From Linnemannia schmuckeri (Eukaryota > Mortierellomycota > Mortierellomycetes > Mortierellales > Mortierellaceae): a DNA stretch of 64,000 bases. Location of the stretch: the NCBI GenBank assembly GCA_029449235.1, contig JANATG010000004.1:1302001-1366000 (forward strand). Direction: 5' to 3'. The translations under genes and the position numbers were made by a program. Positions 10,485 through 21,324 of the stretch are shown piece by piece (position 1 is the first letter of the stretch; every line of letters begins with the position of its first letter). The notes under the pieces are model-generated. The model saw only the letters and a list, made by a program, of their open reading frames with translations. It did no database searches and was not told where the DNA came from.

Positions 10485-12131
10485 TAGCACATTATATCCC
10501 CCCTTTTTTTTGTATTACGGCCCTCAACTGGCATTGCATTTTCCTTAAACAGTACATACTCTTCTTAAACTGTGTAGGACCAACTACTGTATCTTGAGAT
10601 AGCGCGGAAGTAGATGAAGAGCGAAGAAAGAGAAGAAGGAAATGAAAAATTGGCACGGGAAGGGCGAGGTAGTTCGAATGGATGTGTTTTCGAAAGAAAA
10701 TTCACCTTTTTTTGTTGGCTTTCTGTTGGGTTGACGATCTCATTTCGCCGCGGAACTTTTATTCATTCTCGTTTTTACTTTATTCCTGTTTTTCATGTAT
10801 TAGCAAAAGTCGCTACCAGACACATGGCGAGCAGAAAACTGCATTGTGCCTGGGCCCTGACACTTTCTTTCTTTCATTTTTGTCACACAAGTACAAAGAG
10901 AATAGCTTGTTCGATCTAAGGTTACCTTGACGACACGGCTATTTGATTTAGCACAAGACAACGAAGAAAGAAGAACGAAGGGAGGTTGAATGGCTGTGGA
11001 AGAAATGGGGGGGTAAATGAGGCTGAATACGCGGTATGGTGCGATTTCGAAAATGGCATTGCTAAGTTTTGAGGCAGTGCTATTTTTTTTATGTATATTG
11101 AGATAAGACGCCTCTTTGCCCTTTGAACGGATTGGAAATCAATGGTCATTTGTCATAACTGAGCCCTCCCTTCATTGAGTGGTTCTGTGGCCATTTCTTG
11201 GTCCATGATCGTACGGCCTAGTGTCAAGGCATCCCTATCATTCACTGGTGTGTTTGAAGCACCTGAGGCTGGTGGAGTGGTGGTAGTGGCATGCAAAAGG
11301 AAGAAGTAAGGTATGGAGCGAATGAACGTATGGCATGGCTGGTTATAAATTTGGCTGGCGAAGTCGATGTGAAGGGTGGATGATGATCGAGAACGAAAAA
11401 AGCAAGGGTGAGTGTTTTGAGTGTGCTGAGTGTGTTGAACCATAAGGAAGAACGTTAAAGATGAGCATGTAAGGGCCCTTGCGCGCGTTCTTTTTTTTTC
11501 CCTTCTTTCTTCTCGCTTCTTCCTTGTAGGAAAGACCAGCAACAGTGAAATGACCTGAACAAGTAGACAAAATACGAGTCCCGTGTCGAGTTTGAATCCA
11601 TGCTCACGTCGACTTCGTCCACTCTTCTTTTCTTTTTTCTCTTTCGTCCGCTTCTTTTCTCAGACAAATACCCTTCCTTATCCTAGATACCCATCATCAT
11701 CGCGATCGATATCTTCGTACATATTCATGTTCAAGTAGCTGATTCGCAATACATCATAGTCCCTTTGCGTGCATCTATTCGCATACCTGCCCCCTATCAT
11801 TGTCCTCGCTGCTTACCAACGGCTCTGACTTTCTTCTTTTTCTTTTTTCTTCCTCTTGTCTTCGTCTGTATCCCAAAAGGACACGCACACACAAAATCAT
11901 ATATCCAAACATACACACACACCGCCACAACACTTTTTCTCTCCCTTCCCTTTCTTTCTCCTCTTACCCCTGCTTCCTTCTTTACCTCTACTTTTTTCCC
12001 TTTACATATCTCTCTTTCTCCTTTTCCATTCCCTACTCTTCTTCATTTACTTCAATCCTCCTTCCTCCTCTTCCTCTTCCTCTTCCTTCTACTACTACAA
12101 CCACTACTACTACTCCTTCTCGACATAGACA
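10485..12131. other. Intergenic region and GTPase leader
   Basis: No supportable gene. The last ~300 bases before 12132 are extremely CT-rich, the usual 5' leader style in this window. Confidence 0.5.
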
Positions 12132-15100
12132 ATGTTTGAGAGGCTCAAGTTCAAGAAGAAAACAGACCCTGCGCCCTCGTCGGGGGCTGCTCACCTACAA
12201 CAACAACAACAGCCAGACTCGACTTCGTCCTCCTCGGCCTTCGAATCAGCCTCATCCCCTCCTCCTCCTCCTCCTCTCATTCCTCCTTCTTCCTCTTCTT
12301 CTTCTTCCACCACCTCTCCTCCTGTTTCCTACAACAACGGCAACTACATTCACTCCTACGCCGCTCCTCCTGCAACTGCAACTGTATCCCACAGCGGGGC
12401 GCCTCTTCCGGCCTCATCCTCGACTTCATCCATCACCAACGTCCACCGCAGTCCAAGCAACAGTAGCAACCACAACCTCCATCTCAAGGCTAGCTACACC
12501 AGCATGCACAACCACTACAACCCCTACAACACGACAGCCACTGCGACCACCGCTTCAGCTAATCACATGATGGGCGGTGCACACGACACCAGTAACAACA
12601 ACAATTACAAGGTGCCTCTGGAAAGCAACGACGCCAACGTCAAGGTCCCCGTATCAGACTCTACCTCCACCACTACCCCTCGACCCACCAGCTCACACGC
12701 CTACAGCAACAACAGCAGCAACGCCAGCACTGCCGGCAACGGCAGTAATGGCCTCAATAGGAATATCTCGGCTGGCCGAGACTCTTCGGACTGGAGAACA
12801 AGCAATAACCACGCCCAGCACACTCAAGCTCCAAGGACCATTGCTGCAACAAAGCCCACTGTTGGAGCCTTCGTTGTCGCTACTGTCAACTCAACAGGTG
12901 ATTATCCCGCCACGACCTCCAGTAACAACAACACTTATGCTCACTACAGCAACAGCAACAACAACGCTAACAATGGTCAAGGCGGCGCTGTTCCTGTCTC
13001 AACCACGTCTTCGGCAAGCCCTTCGCGTAGCTCCAGCACATCCAATCGAAGGGGTGCTGGAGTGTCGACGGGAGGCTCTTTCACACCCCAATCTGCCACT
13101 CCTCCTATGACGCCTCGCACGATATCTGGCGTGACTGACGCCGCCTTTAGTCCAGGACACGAACCAGTTCACGCCACCAACACTGATACTTCAGCACGCG
13201 ATCGATACTCTCACCCCTCAGGACCCCACCACGGACATCTGACAACCCCCACCCTTCACGTGCAACCACAGTCGTCGTCTTCGAGCTATGTGAACAACAA
13301 CAATAACGCCTTTCCTTCACCCTTCGGCATAGACGAGTCTTCGGCGTCGGCATTTGTCAGCTCTCCAATTACTTATCAGCCCCCAGCATTCCAGACCTTT
13401 TACACTCAGGAAGGTGCTCAGCACCCAGTAACCACAGGAGCAGAAGTGACTGACAGCACCCACAATAGTACAGCCGACAGTCTCCACAGGGCCAAGAGTA
13501 TTGTCAATGCAGGGAGAGAGACATTGATGCAGCAGCAAGAGTATCAAAACAGGCAGATGGAACAGTTCCGAGAGAACTTGGACGGCATCAGTCTCTACTC
13601 GAATGGTTCCCAACAAAGCACTCCTCACCCCACCAACGACTCTGAATCACCTTTTTCCAACGGGACTGGCAGCCAACCTTCTTTCAATGCCCATCACCCA
13701 CCTTTGGCTTCGGCAGGGGCGATAGCCGCTTCATTGGCGGGAGCGAATAGCCCTACAGATGGACCGCGTCTTCATGAGGACATTCAGACTATGGACCATC
13801 ACCAACCACCGCGCCCTCGCGACCGGACCATTTCTGAAGGAGAATCGGACCATGGATCACGTTTGGACATTGCAAACAATATTGGACTCAGCACCGCGAG
13901 CTTGGGAGGATCGAGTCTGTTCTCGCCTCCTCTCCGCACAAACACGGCGCTTGCAACCTCCAATCTTGTGACGCATGACATCCGACAGACATCGCAACGC
14001 TCTCACATTGAGGATGGTCCAGGACCTGTTGTTCTTATCGCCATTGGCAAAACAGGACAAGGAAAGTCGTCGCTGCTCAACAAGATCATGGGCACAAGCG
14101 AGCTCAAAGCCAGTGCTTCCGTGAGGGTAAATATCTGTTGACGATATTTGACTTTCATCGGAAAACGAAAAGAGTGCAACTGCTGACATGAATATGACGA
14201 TTATATTTGTGCAACTACCTGTTAGGCTGTCACTAAAGGCATCGCGGAGCGCTCAGGATGGGGTCGATTTGAAGACAGCAGACGTGTCTTAGTTACCGTT
14301 GCCGATACCCCAGGTAACGACGGGAGATCTCAGAAAGAGGCTTTTGTATCTGGGCCCTAGATGAATGTAAATTGTGAATTCTTTGAAAACATACACACTT
14401 ACACGTGTTCGTCGTTTGCCTTCCATTCGTGTACTCTGTTCCTAGGTCTGGCTGATACTGAAGGAGACGATGAGAAAAATATACCCATTTTGAAGGAGTA
14501 CATCAGGTCCGTGGGCACCCGACTGGGCATCAATGCCTTCCTCTTGGTCTTCAAGATCGACTCTGGGTACGTTGAACTTAACAATGTCACTTATGTATTG
14601 TCGTTTGTTGACAGCCAAATGGATGACTGATACTATTTGAACCCTCTGCTTGAACATGTTATAGAGTGGATATGATCATCACGATCTTGACGGCGTTCAA
14701 CGACATCATGAAGGACTTCCCCAACTTCTGGGACAATGTTGTGCTTGTTTTTACGGGATGCGACTACCGCAGGAACGTGATGCACACAAAACAACTGTAC
14801 CACGGAGAGATCCAGACACAGCTGGAGGAGCACTTCTTGCAGGATCTTCGCCGACCTGGACCTGGCAGTAATCGCGACAATGACGATGATTCGTCCTCAG
14901 AGAGCGGTGCACCGAAAGCAGCAGGCAATGGTGACGAGGAGGCGCCAACACCCGTCATTCCCATGGTGTTTTTAAGCTGCGCCGAAGCACCCTGTGGATT
15001 CTCGCTGGGAGAACGATGCGACTGCAAAGCCAGGACGACGTTTTTGAATGCGGGTATTAAGCGACTTTGGTACAAGGTACGCGAGAAGAAGCGATGGGTT

Positions 15101-15142
15101 CTGGACGCGGACGAGGACGATGACCTCAGCGGGCACTCTTAA
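12132..15142 (+). CDS. AIG1/GIMAP-type GTPase with long low-complexity N-terminus
   Basis: Exons 12132-14126, 14226-14313, 14446-14566, 14665-15142; 893 residues. Residues 1-~630 are Ser/Thr/Asn/Pro-rich with poly-Ser, poly-Pro and poly-Asn runs and look disordered. The G domain starts near 632: G1 GKTGQGKSS at 639-647, G3 DTPG completed across the exon 2/3 junction (DTPGLADTEGD), and a TGCD motif in the usual G4 position (LVFTGCDYRRN). This order fits the AIG1 branch of septin-like GTPases, known in plants and vertebrates for defence or lymphocyte survival; fungal roles are largely unstudied. The tail is short and charged, with a Cys cluster (GERCDC). No membrane segment is seen. Splice sites are canonical and preserve frame. 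Confidence 0.85.
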
Positions 15143-15383
15143 TCTCTTTCATAAATCTCTTTCCCGTTCACGAACGCACATCTTTTTTATTATCTTTCGC
15201 TGATGAACAAAGTCTTTTTTGCTTTTGTTCGTGTGTTTGCCCCTTCTTAATTCACTTTCGCCCGCACCCGAAACAATAAAAAAATGTAACAAAACGCCAC
15301 GTCCATGCATGACGAAGTATCTATATATATATATATGTGTGTGTGTGTTTCTTATTACTACTTGCAAATGAAGAAAAAACGAT
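15143..15383. other. Convergent 3' region between GTPase and JAC1
   Basis: Short convergent intergenic stretch with an AATAAA near 15275 and a (TA)n(TG)n microsatellite at about 15319-15350. Confidence 0.4.
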
Positions 15384-16721
15384 CTAGACATGATCGGCAA
15401 CAATGGGGTGACCAGCAACCCAGTCGCGGATGACATTCTGGATACGGATCCAGTACTGGAGTTCAATAGCTAAAGTCTTTGCTTGCTCTAGATCCTGGCC
15501 CTTGAATGCCTTTGACAGTCCCTCCACCGTGTCCTTAATGCGCGCTATTATTTTTTTGGAACAGGGAGAAAGGAAATAAAAGGCATTAGGGAGACAATCG
15601 GAAAATATTTACACAAGAGAATATCATTCTTCTTTATGTTTCAGTGATGCAGCACAAATACTAAGTGGACATATAACTTACCATCGTTGACATTCTTGAG
15701 TTCCTGAACCTCATCCTCCGTCTGGGCTTCCTCAAGGAGTTCTCTGGCTTCCATAACCTCCATCAGGAGCTCTGGTTCGTTCAGAGACTCTGACTCGTGA
15801 ATGGGTGCGCCCAAGAGTTCCAACATGTAATTTGCGCGGCTGAGGGGCTCCTTCAAAGTCGAGTATGCCTTGTTTGCCAGTGAGGACTGTTGCTGCGCAT
15901 ACACTTGGTCACCCTGTTGAATTGATGCGAAATGATGGTGCTGTTAATTCAATTGGATACTGATTAAAAAAGAAACGATACAATTGAATACCGACCAAAC
16001 AGAATGGCCAATTGATCACTTACGTTGGTGTTTTGAGAGTAGGAGTCAGGGTGAATCAATTGCTGGATCTTGAAGAACTTGAGTCGCAAGTCCTTGAGGT
16101 CAACATCATAGCATGGTTCTGGGCTAAAGTATCCATCAAGAACAAGAGTACAAAAATTGCCTTTTGAGCACAAGCAAACGACAAAGTGCGAAGCCGAGAG
16201 TTGAAGAGTGAATAAATGAATGTGATTGATCAGAATGTATGTTGTTGGATTTTTTACCTGAGGCCAAGGATCTCAAAGTAGTTGACACCGGGGGCGAGAG
16301 TTTGGACGACCTTGCAGTCTGGGTTGGTGCATTGGAGGGCGAGGTAAGGGACGGGGGTGGAACACTTCCAGCAGGGGCGTGTCTCTGGTCTCTTTGTTGC
16401 TGAGGCGGTGTCTTTATTGGAGATGGAAGAGGAGATGGCAGAGGAGTGGAAGTGAGAGGAGGTCCTTGCGGCTGATAAGAATGCTGTTGTTACCGCTGGA
16501 GTGTGTCGCGAAGAAGAAGAAGGATGGATGGATGCGTTCATGATGGCGGTGAGACGACGTTGAGGTGTGAGACTGGAGAGGCTCCTGGTGCTGGTGTTAT
16601 TGACGGCGGTGAGGATAACACGAGTAGGCCGGGAGACGGCTGAGGTCATTGTTGTGGAGAGGGGGATCTGTGCGATGGCTGATGTAGCCTTGGTCCTGGT
16701 TGTTGTGAAGAGGGACGCCAT
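15384..16721 (-). CDS. JAC1: HscB/Jac1 J-protein co-chaperone of Fe-S cluster assembly
   Basis: Minus-strand exons 16258-16721, 16024-16123, 15682-15913, 15384-15544; 318 residues. The N-terminus is Ser/Thr/Arg-rich without acidic runs, as expected for a mitochondrial presequence. A four-cysteine motif (CWKC ... CTNPDC) precedes the J domain, which carries the HPD tripeptide (IQQLIHPDSYSQ). The C-terminal three-helix HscB oligomerisation domain follows (LSRANYMLELLGAPIHE). HscB/Jac1 stimulates the mitochondrial Hsp70 and delivers the scaffold protein for Fe-S cluster transfer. The metal-binding Cys motif is known from animal HscB but absent from yeast Jac1. The gene is divergent from the ethanolamine kinase with 487 bases between start codons. 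Confidence 0.92.
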
Positions 16722-17208
16722 AGTGGTTAATAGGAGTTGTTGAGTGAAGAGAAGTGATGTAAGGCCTGCAGTAGAAGAAGAACGAATGAATGAGCGAATG
16801 AACGATAAAAATTGGGCAGGAGAGAACGGTGTGAGTGGCAAGAATGCGATCTCACGTACACATAGCGAGTTAACGTACGGAGAGACAAGAGACAGACAGA
16901 CAGGAACGAGGGTTGTTGCTCGACTCACTTCTACATACAGGCACATACTTCGCTCTCGCTCCTTCTGAGTCCTTGAGAACGTCCGTTGCTCTTTGCACTG
17001 CTGCTCCACTCTCCACTCGACTCGTCTGACCGACACCTTTCTTATTTTACTTCTCAGTCTTCATCATCTTTTTTTTTCATTTTTCCTTTTCTTCTTTCTT
17101 CACTTTGCTACATTCACTCACTCTACTTCATCGACACCTTTCCTTCATCCAACATCGACTCAACTCACATCCTCCCACCTCTTCATATACCTTACTTCTA
17201 AATCCACA
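16722..17208. promoter_or_regulatory. Bidirectional promoter region JAC1 / ethanolamine kinase
   Basis: 487 bases between two divergent start codons, so both promoters must lie here or overlap the leaders. CT-rich toward the kinase start. No specific factor site is claimed. Confidence 0.6.
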
Positions 17209-19400
17209 ATGTTGGCCACTTTTGCTAAACCCGAGGCAACTACCGAGGAGTACATTCAGGACATCCAGGACACCGTCCCCTACCTCGACCTCACAGTCCC
17301 CCACGACGACCTTTTCAACGGAGCCGCCGCCGTCATGAAGGCTCTCTTCCCCGACTGGAACACTGACGAGATCTCCTACATCCAGTTCAAGGACGGCATC
17401 ACCAACAAGTGTAAGCTTGAAAACAGAAGAAAATGCTTATTTTTTTATGTGTCTGTTTTTGTGTTTTGGATTGGATCCACTTTCGAAGGTTTATCTTTCA
17501 CATAACCAACAACAAAGCCGACTCACTCTTATTCCGCATATGCTCTTCTTTTTTTGCACTTTACCATTTTTGAACCTTGTAGTAATCTGCTGCACATACA
17601 GGCCCACGGGCGTTCAGGTCCTCGTCCGTGCCTACGGCAAGAAGAGCGAGGTCATCATTGACCGCAAGCAGGAGATCATGGTGAGTTTTTTATTTAATGT
17701 ACTCGTCACTCTTCGCAAAAAAGAAGAGTCGAACCGACAAGGAGGCGAACAGCTGTTACTTCAAAAGAAAGAGACAGGTCGCGCTATGACAGCAAGAAAA
17801 AGACACAGGAATACAGGACAGTCGACAGGACAGAGCGAACGAAAGGGACAGGACAGGTCACGGTCGACAAGGGACATGGCATGACAGCCGAGGACAAGGA
17901 GATACAAGAGAAGGGAAAACGGCCCTTTCGGAAAGGAGGGCTGAACAGGACACTCGACTCTTTTGTCATTCCAAGGCACAACATTCATGCCAAGGGGGAG
18001 AGGGCAGTAGCCTTTGTGCTTTTCCCTCTTTTTTTGAACTCCCAGGAGGTCGTTTGATCCAATCACCAGCGGACGTTTATTATTTATTTTTGTTTGTTGA
18101 CCGAAAAAACAATAACCCCCCATGTGACATGAGCAGAGAAGGGAAAAATGGCTTCACTCTCTTTGTCTCATTGTTGCACAACCACCACGCTACCACAAAA
18201 AGCGATACAATACAAAAACACAAGCACAAAAAAATATCAATCAAACCAACCAAAGCAAACCTCCACCCCTTTATCTTCCTGCAATGCTCGTTATCGACCC
18301 TCCCCTCAAAACAAAGCAACAAAAAAAAACGCGCTCACAATGACGCTAAACAACATTCCATTATCCTGCTTACGATATTTAGAACATGGTCATCCTCTCC
18401 AAGCTCGACCTCGCCCCTCCTCTTTATGGAAAGTTCAGGAATGGACTTGCTTACGGATGCGTTCCCGGAAAGGTGTTCTCTGTGGCTGATATGAGAGATC
18501 CTCACAAGATGACCCTCGTTGCCAAGAAAATCGCTATCTGGCACAACACCGTCAAGATTCCTGGAGAGAGATCCTCTAAGCTCTTTAAGACCATTCACAA
18601 GTGGATCAAAGAAGGTAATTTCTACTCGCAACGCAAGAGAAGTTTTATGATTGTGGAATCGAAACAATGAACACGGATTTGTTTTTATGTTTTCACTACA
18701 TACCAACTTACCACGTTTTGGTATTCTAATTGACGCTGATGTTTAGTGCCCGAGTCATACAGCAAGCCCGCAGTTCAGGAGATCTTTGCCAAGAACTTCA
18801 ACATGGAGACGCTACACAAGGAATTGATTCTTCTCGAGAACCACCTGCTCAAGCTCAACTCTCCCGTTGTCTTTTGCCACAATGACCTTCTCTACGGCAA
18901 CTTGATCTACAACAAGGAAAAGGATGATGCCTTCTTTATCGACTATGAATACGGATCGTACTCGTTCCGTGGATTTGATATCGCTAACCACTTTAACGAG
19001 ATGTGTGGATTCGAGTGCGAGTACGAGAACTATCCCTCGAAGGAGGTCCAGTACAAATGGCTCTCGAACTATTTGGGTGCCGGACGTGACGAAAGCAAGG
19101 GACCCGTGACAGAGGAGGAGGTAGCCAAGGTCTACCGTGAAGTCAACAAGTTTGCCCTCGCCTCTCACTTTTACTGGGGTATCTGGGCACTGGTACGTTC
19201 ATTTCTCCACACTCAGCTTGACGCCATCAATATGAATTATGACTTGGGCGTGAATATTAACCAGCTGCTCCTATTTTATTTATTACCACCTTTTGCAGGT
19301 CCAGGCACAGTTGTCCGATATCGACTTTGACTACATGCCCTATGCTGTTCTTCGCTTTGCAGAATACTTCAAGCGCAGGGACGAGTTCTTGGCCCTGTAA
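17209..19400 (+). CDS. EKI1: Ethanolamine (choline/ethanolamine) kinase
   Basis: Exons 17209-17410, 17583-17680, 18383-18614, 18747-19192, 19299-19400; 359 residues. The N-terminal ATP-binding part reads DGITNKLICC across intron 1, close to the GITNK motif of ethanolamine kinases; LVRAYGKKSEVIIDR follows. The catalytic loop is FCHNDLLYGNLIYN (Brenner motif, Asp as base) and the metal motif FIDYEYGSYSFRGFDIANHF. These enzymes phosphorylate ethanolamine or choline with ATP, the first step of the Kennedy pathway to phosphatidylethanolamine/choline, in the cytosol. ETNK-like motifs favour ethanolamine, but choline cannot be excluded. Intron 2 is unusually long (702 bases) and contains a run of GGACAG-like repeats. 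Confidence 0.93.
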
Positions 19401-19757
19401 AAGAGGAGTACAACAAGCGCATTGATCAGGATAACAGTCGTCCACGCATTTTTTTACCGAGATTATTCCTCCATAATACGCGCCAGCCTCCCTACTCTCC
19501 TCCTCAGCACACATCACGGTGTCGAGGACACCATTAGATCATTCCATCCTTGTATACCTCTTTCTCTTTCATTTGAATAAAACATAATGAGTTCTTTTTT
19601 TTTTGCTTTCAATTGTGGTATTTTCCATGTCCGTGAGAAGGGAGTGTGGTATTGACTTTGATTTATTTGAACAAGACGGAGGAATGTGAAATACAGGAGG
19701 ACAAGATTTGTGATTTTGTTAAGTTTGTATTGTCGAGATGCCGATGAAGAAAAGCAT
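19401..19757. other. Convergent 3' region
   Basis: 357 bases between two converging genes; an AATAAA near 19575 and a T run. Nothing else seen. Confidence 0.5.
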
Positions 19758-20748
19758 CTATGATCCACGGTAGGTGGTGTAGGAGTAAGGGCTTAGGAGC
19801 AATGGAATGTGGTAATGCTGCTTCTCGGCGCCAGCAACGACCTCGAAAATGATCTAGTGTATGACGAAGAAAAAGGTTAAGTTTCGTAAGAAAAATGTCC
19901 CTGCATGATCACCTCCAATCCCACTCACGAGCTTCCCCGTTTTTTGATCTTCCTCGTCTTCCTTTCCTTTCCTTTCTCAATCTCCGGAATGATCCTTTGT
20001 TTGATCCTTTGTTTGATCCTTTGTTTGCGCCCTTGACTTGGTCCATTAAGGATTTCTCTGACAGACTGTACCATTCCTGTACAGTCTGCTTTTTCACGCC
20101 CAAGTGTGTCGAAAATGGCTATTTGTGTTTTGATGATTGACTTGCCAATCCTGAAATTGAAAAAAGGACAAGTCCCTTTCGTCCCTATTCTTTTCCTCCT
20201 GCTTCCATCTGCTATGCTCATTTTCCTTAGTTCTTTACCTGGACGTAGGGGTAGAAGAAACCGGTGACGCCCTTGGCGGCCCAGTACTCGGCGGTCTGGA
20301 AGGTCATGCGGTAGATTCCGGCGACCAATTGGTGCGAGGGGTCCAACAGAGTGCCGACACGACCATCCGCATCGGTCAAACTTTTTTTTTGTCATGTTTT
20401 GTTGTCATATTGTCGATGACAGTTGTATGGTCCATTGTAGGTTGGTGGTGGTTGTCGTAAGTCCGATTTGAGTCAATTGAAGGAAGGGAAGAGGATGTGA
20501 GAAAAACGGGGGCGGTTAATTAACTGGAGATACGATAAGTGAATAAAAAAACACTTAACACCTAGAAGGCTAGAAAAGAACAAGAAGAAAAAATACACAG
20601 CAGGTTGTTATTACCCGTAGGCGACGGAGGCCCAGGCGTTGTTGGCTGCAGGGTTGAGCATCTCGAGCTTGACGGGGACATTGTTTCCGGGTTTGCCGCA
20701 CGACGAATCGAGCACATGGCAGGTAATGGGGCTACGACCTCCAGCCAT
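19758..20748 (-). CDS. 5-hydroxyisourate hydrolase (transthyretin-like)
   Basis: Minus-strand exons 20615-20748, 20239-20380, 19758-19853; 123 residues. The start reads SPITCHVLDSSCGKPG, containing the first catalytic His; DADGRVGTLL carries the conserved Arg; the end is HYHIPLLLSPYSYTTYRGS, with the catalytic His-x-His and the diagnostic C-terminal YRGS tetrapeptide that separates the enzyme from true transthyretins. It hydrolyses 5-hydroxyisourate, the uricase product, to OHCU in urate degradation; the enzyme is tetrameric and often peroxisomal, but no terminal PTS1 (SKL-type) is present here. Uricase and OHCU decarboxylase are not in this window. Intron 2 carries a three-copy 12-base tandem repeat. 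Confidence 0.95.
19991..20026. repeat. Three tandem copies of a 12-mer (GATCCTTTGTTT)
   Basis: Perfect triplicate inside the last intron of the hydroxyisourate hydrolase gene. Probably replication slippage. Confidence 0.9.
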
Positions 20749-21324
20749 GATGAACTTTTTTGTGGAATGGAGAAAAGAAAAAAGGTGAAAGAGGTGAAGT
20801 TTTTACTTGAACAAGCTATTCCTCCCCTTTTATGCAAAAAGAGAGAAACAAAAGCTCCTGGCGCTTTCGATTGGGGATTTGTCGGGATCTGCCCGCATTT
20901 TTTTCGGGGCTGGTTTTTGTCCGTGGGTTCAGTTCACAGACTGTGATCCCCGCAATTGACGTCGACGGACCACTTTTTTTTCTGTGCTTCTTTTTTTTCC
21001 TTGCCAGTAGTGGAGCAACCAAAACACACAGCAACCGACATTCAGATAAGGCAGCTTAATATGTGTATCTACATCAACTCACAAGACTTTATAATCGGAC
21101 CCTGCTTGTTTCTCACAAAGAGGACTGACAAAAGATCAAACGATAGCAATCGCTTCTTCTCAAACCATTGACCACATTAAAAAACGCCAATTTCAAGAAC
21201 AAAGGAAGGGCGGACGGGTATTTTTTTTCATATTTTTTTGATTGTCATAATTTGCAGAGAGAAAAGGAACCCAACCCCCCGAAAGGAAAAAAGATGAATA
21301 GTATGGGACAATAGCAACAACTAT
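20749..21324. other. Intergenic region between HIU hydrolase start and RPS8 end
   Basis: 576 bases with no gene seen. It must hold the hydrolase promoter on the minus strand and the RPS8 terminator. Confidence 0.5.

Noticed and set aside
11153..11542. Minus-strand 129-codon frame with a protein-like C-terminal part
   Set aside because: The first two thirds are simple-sequence translation and no splice structure or family was recognised.
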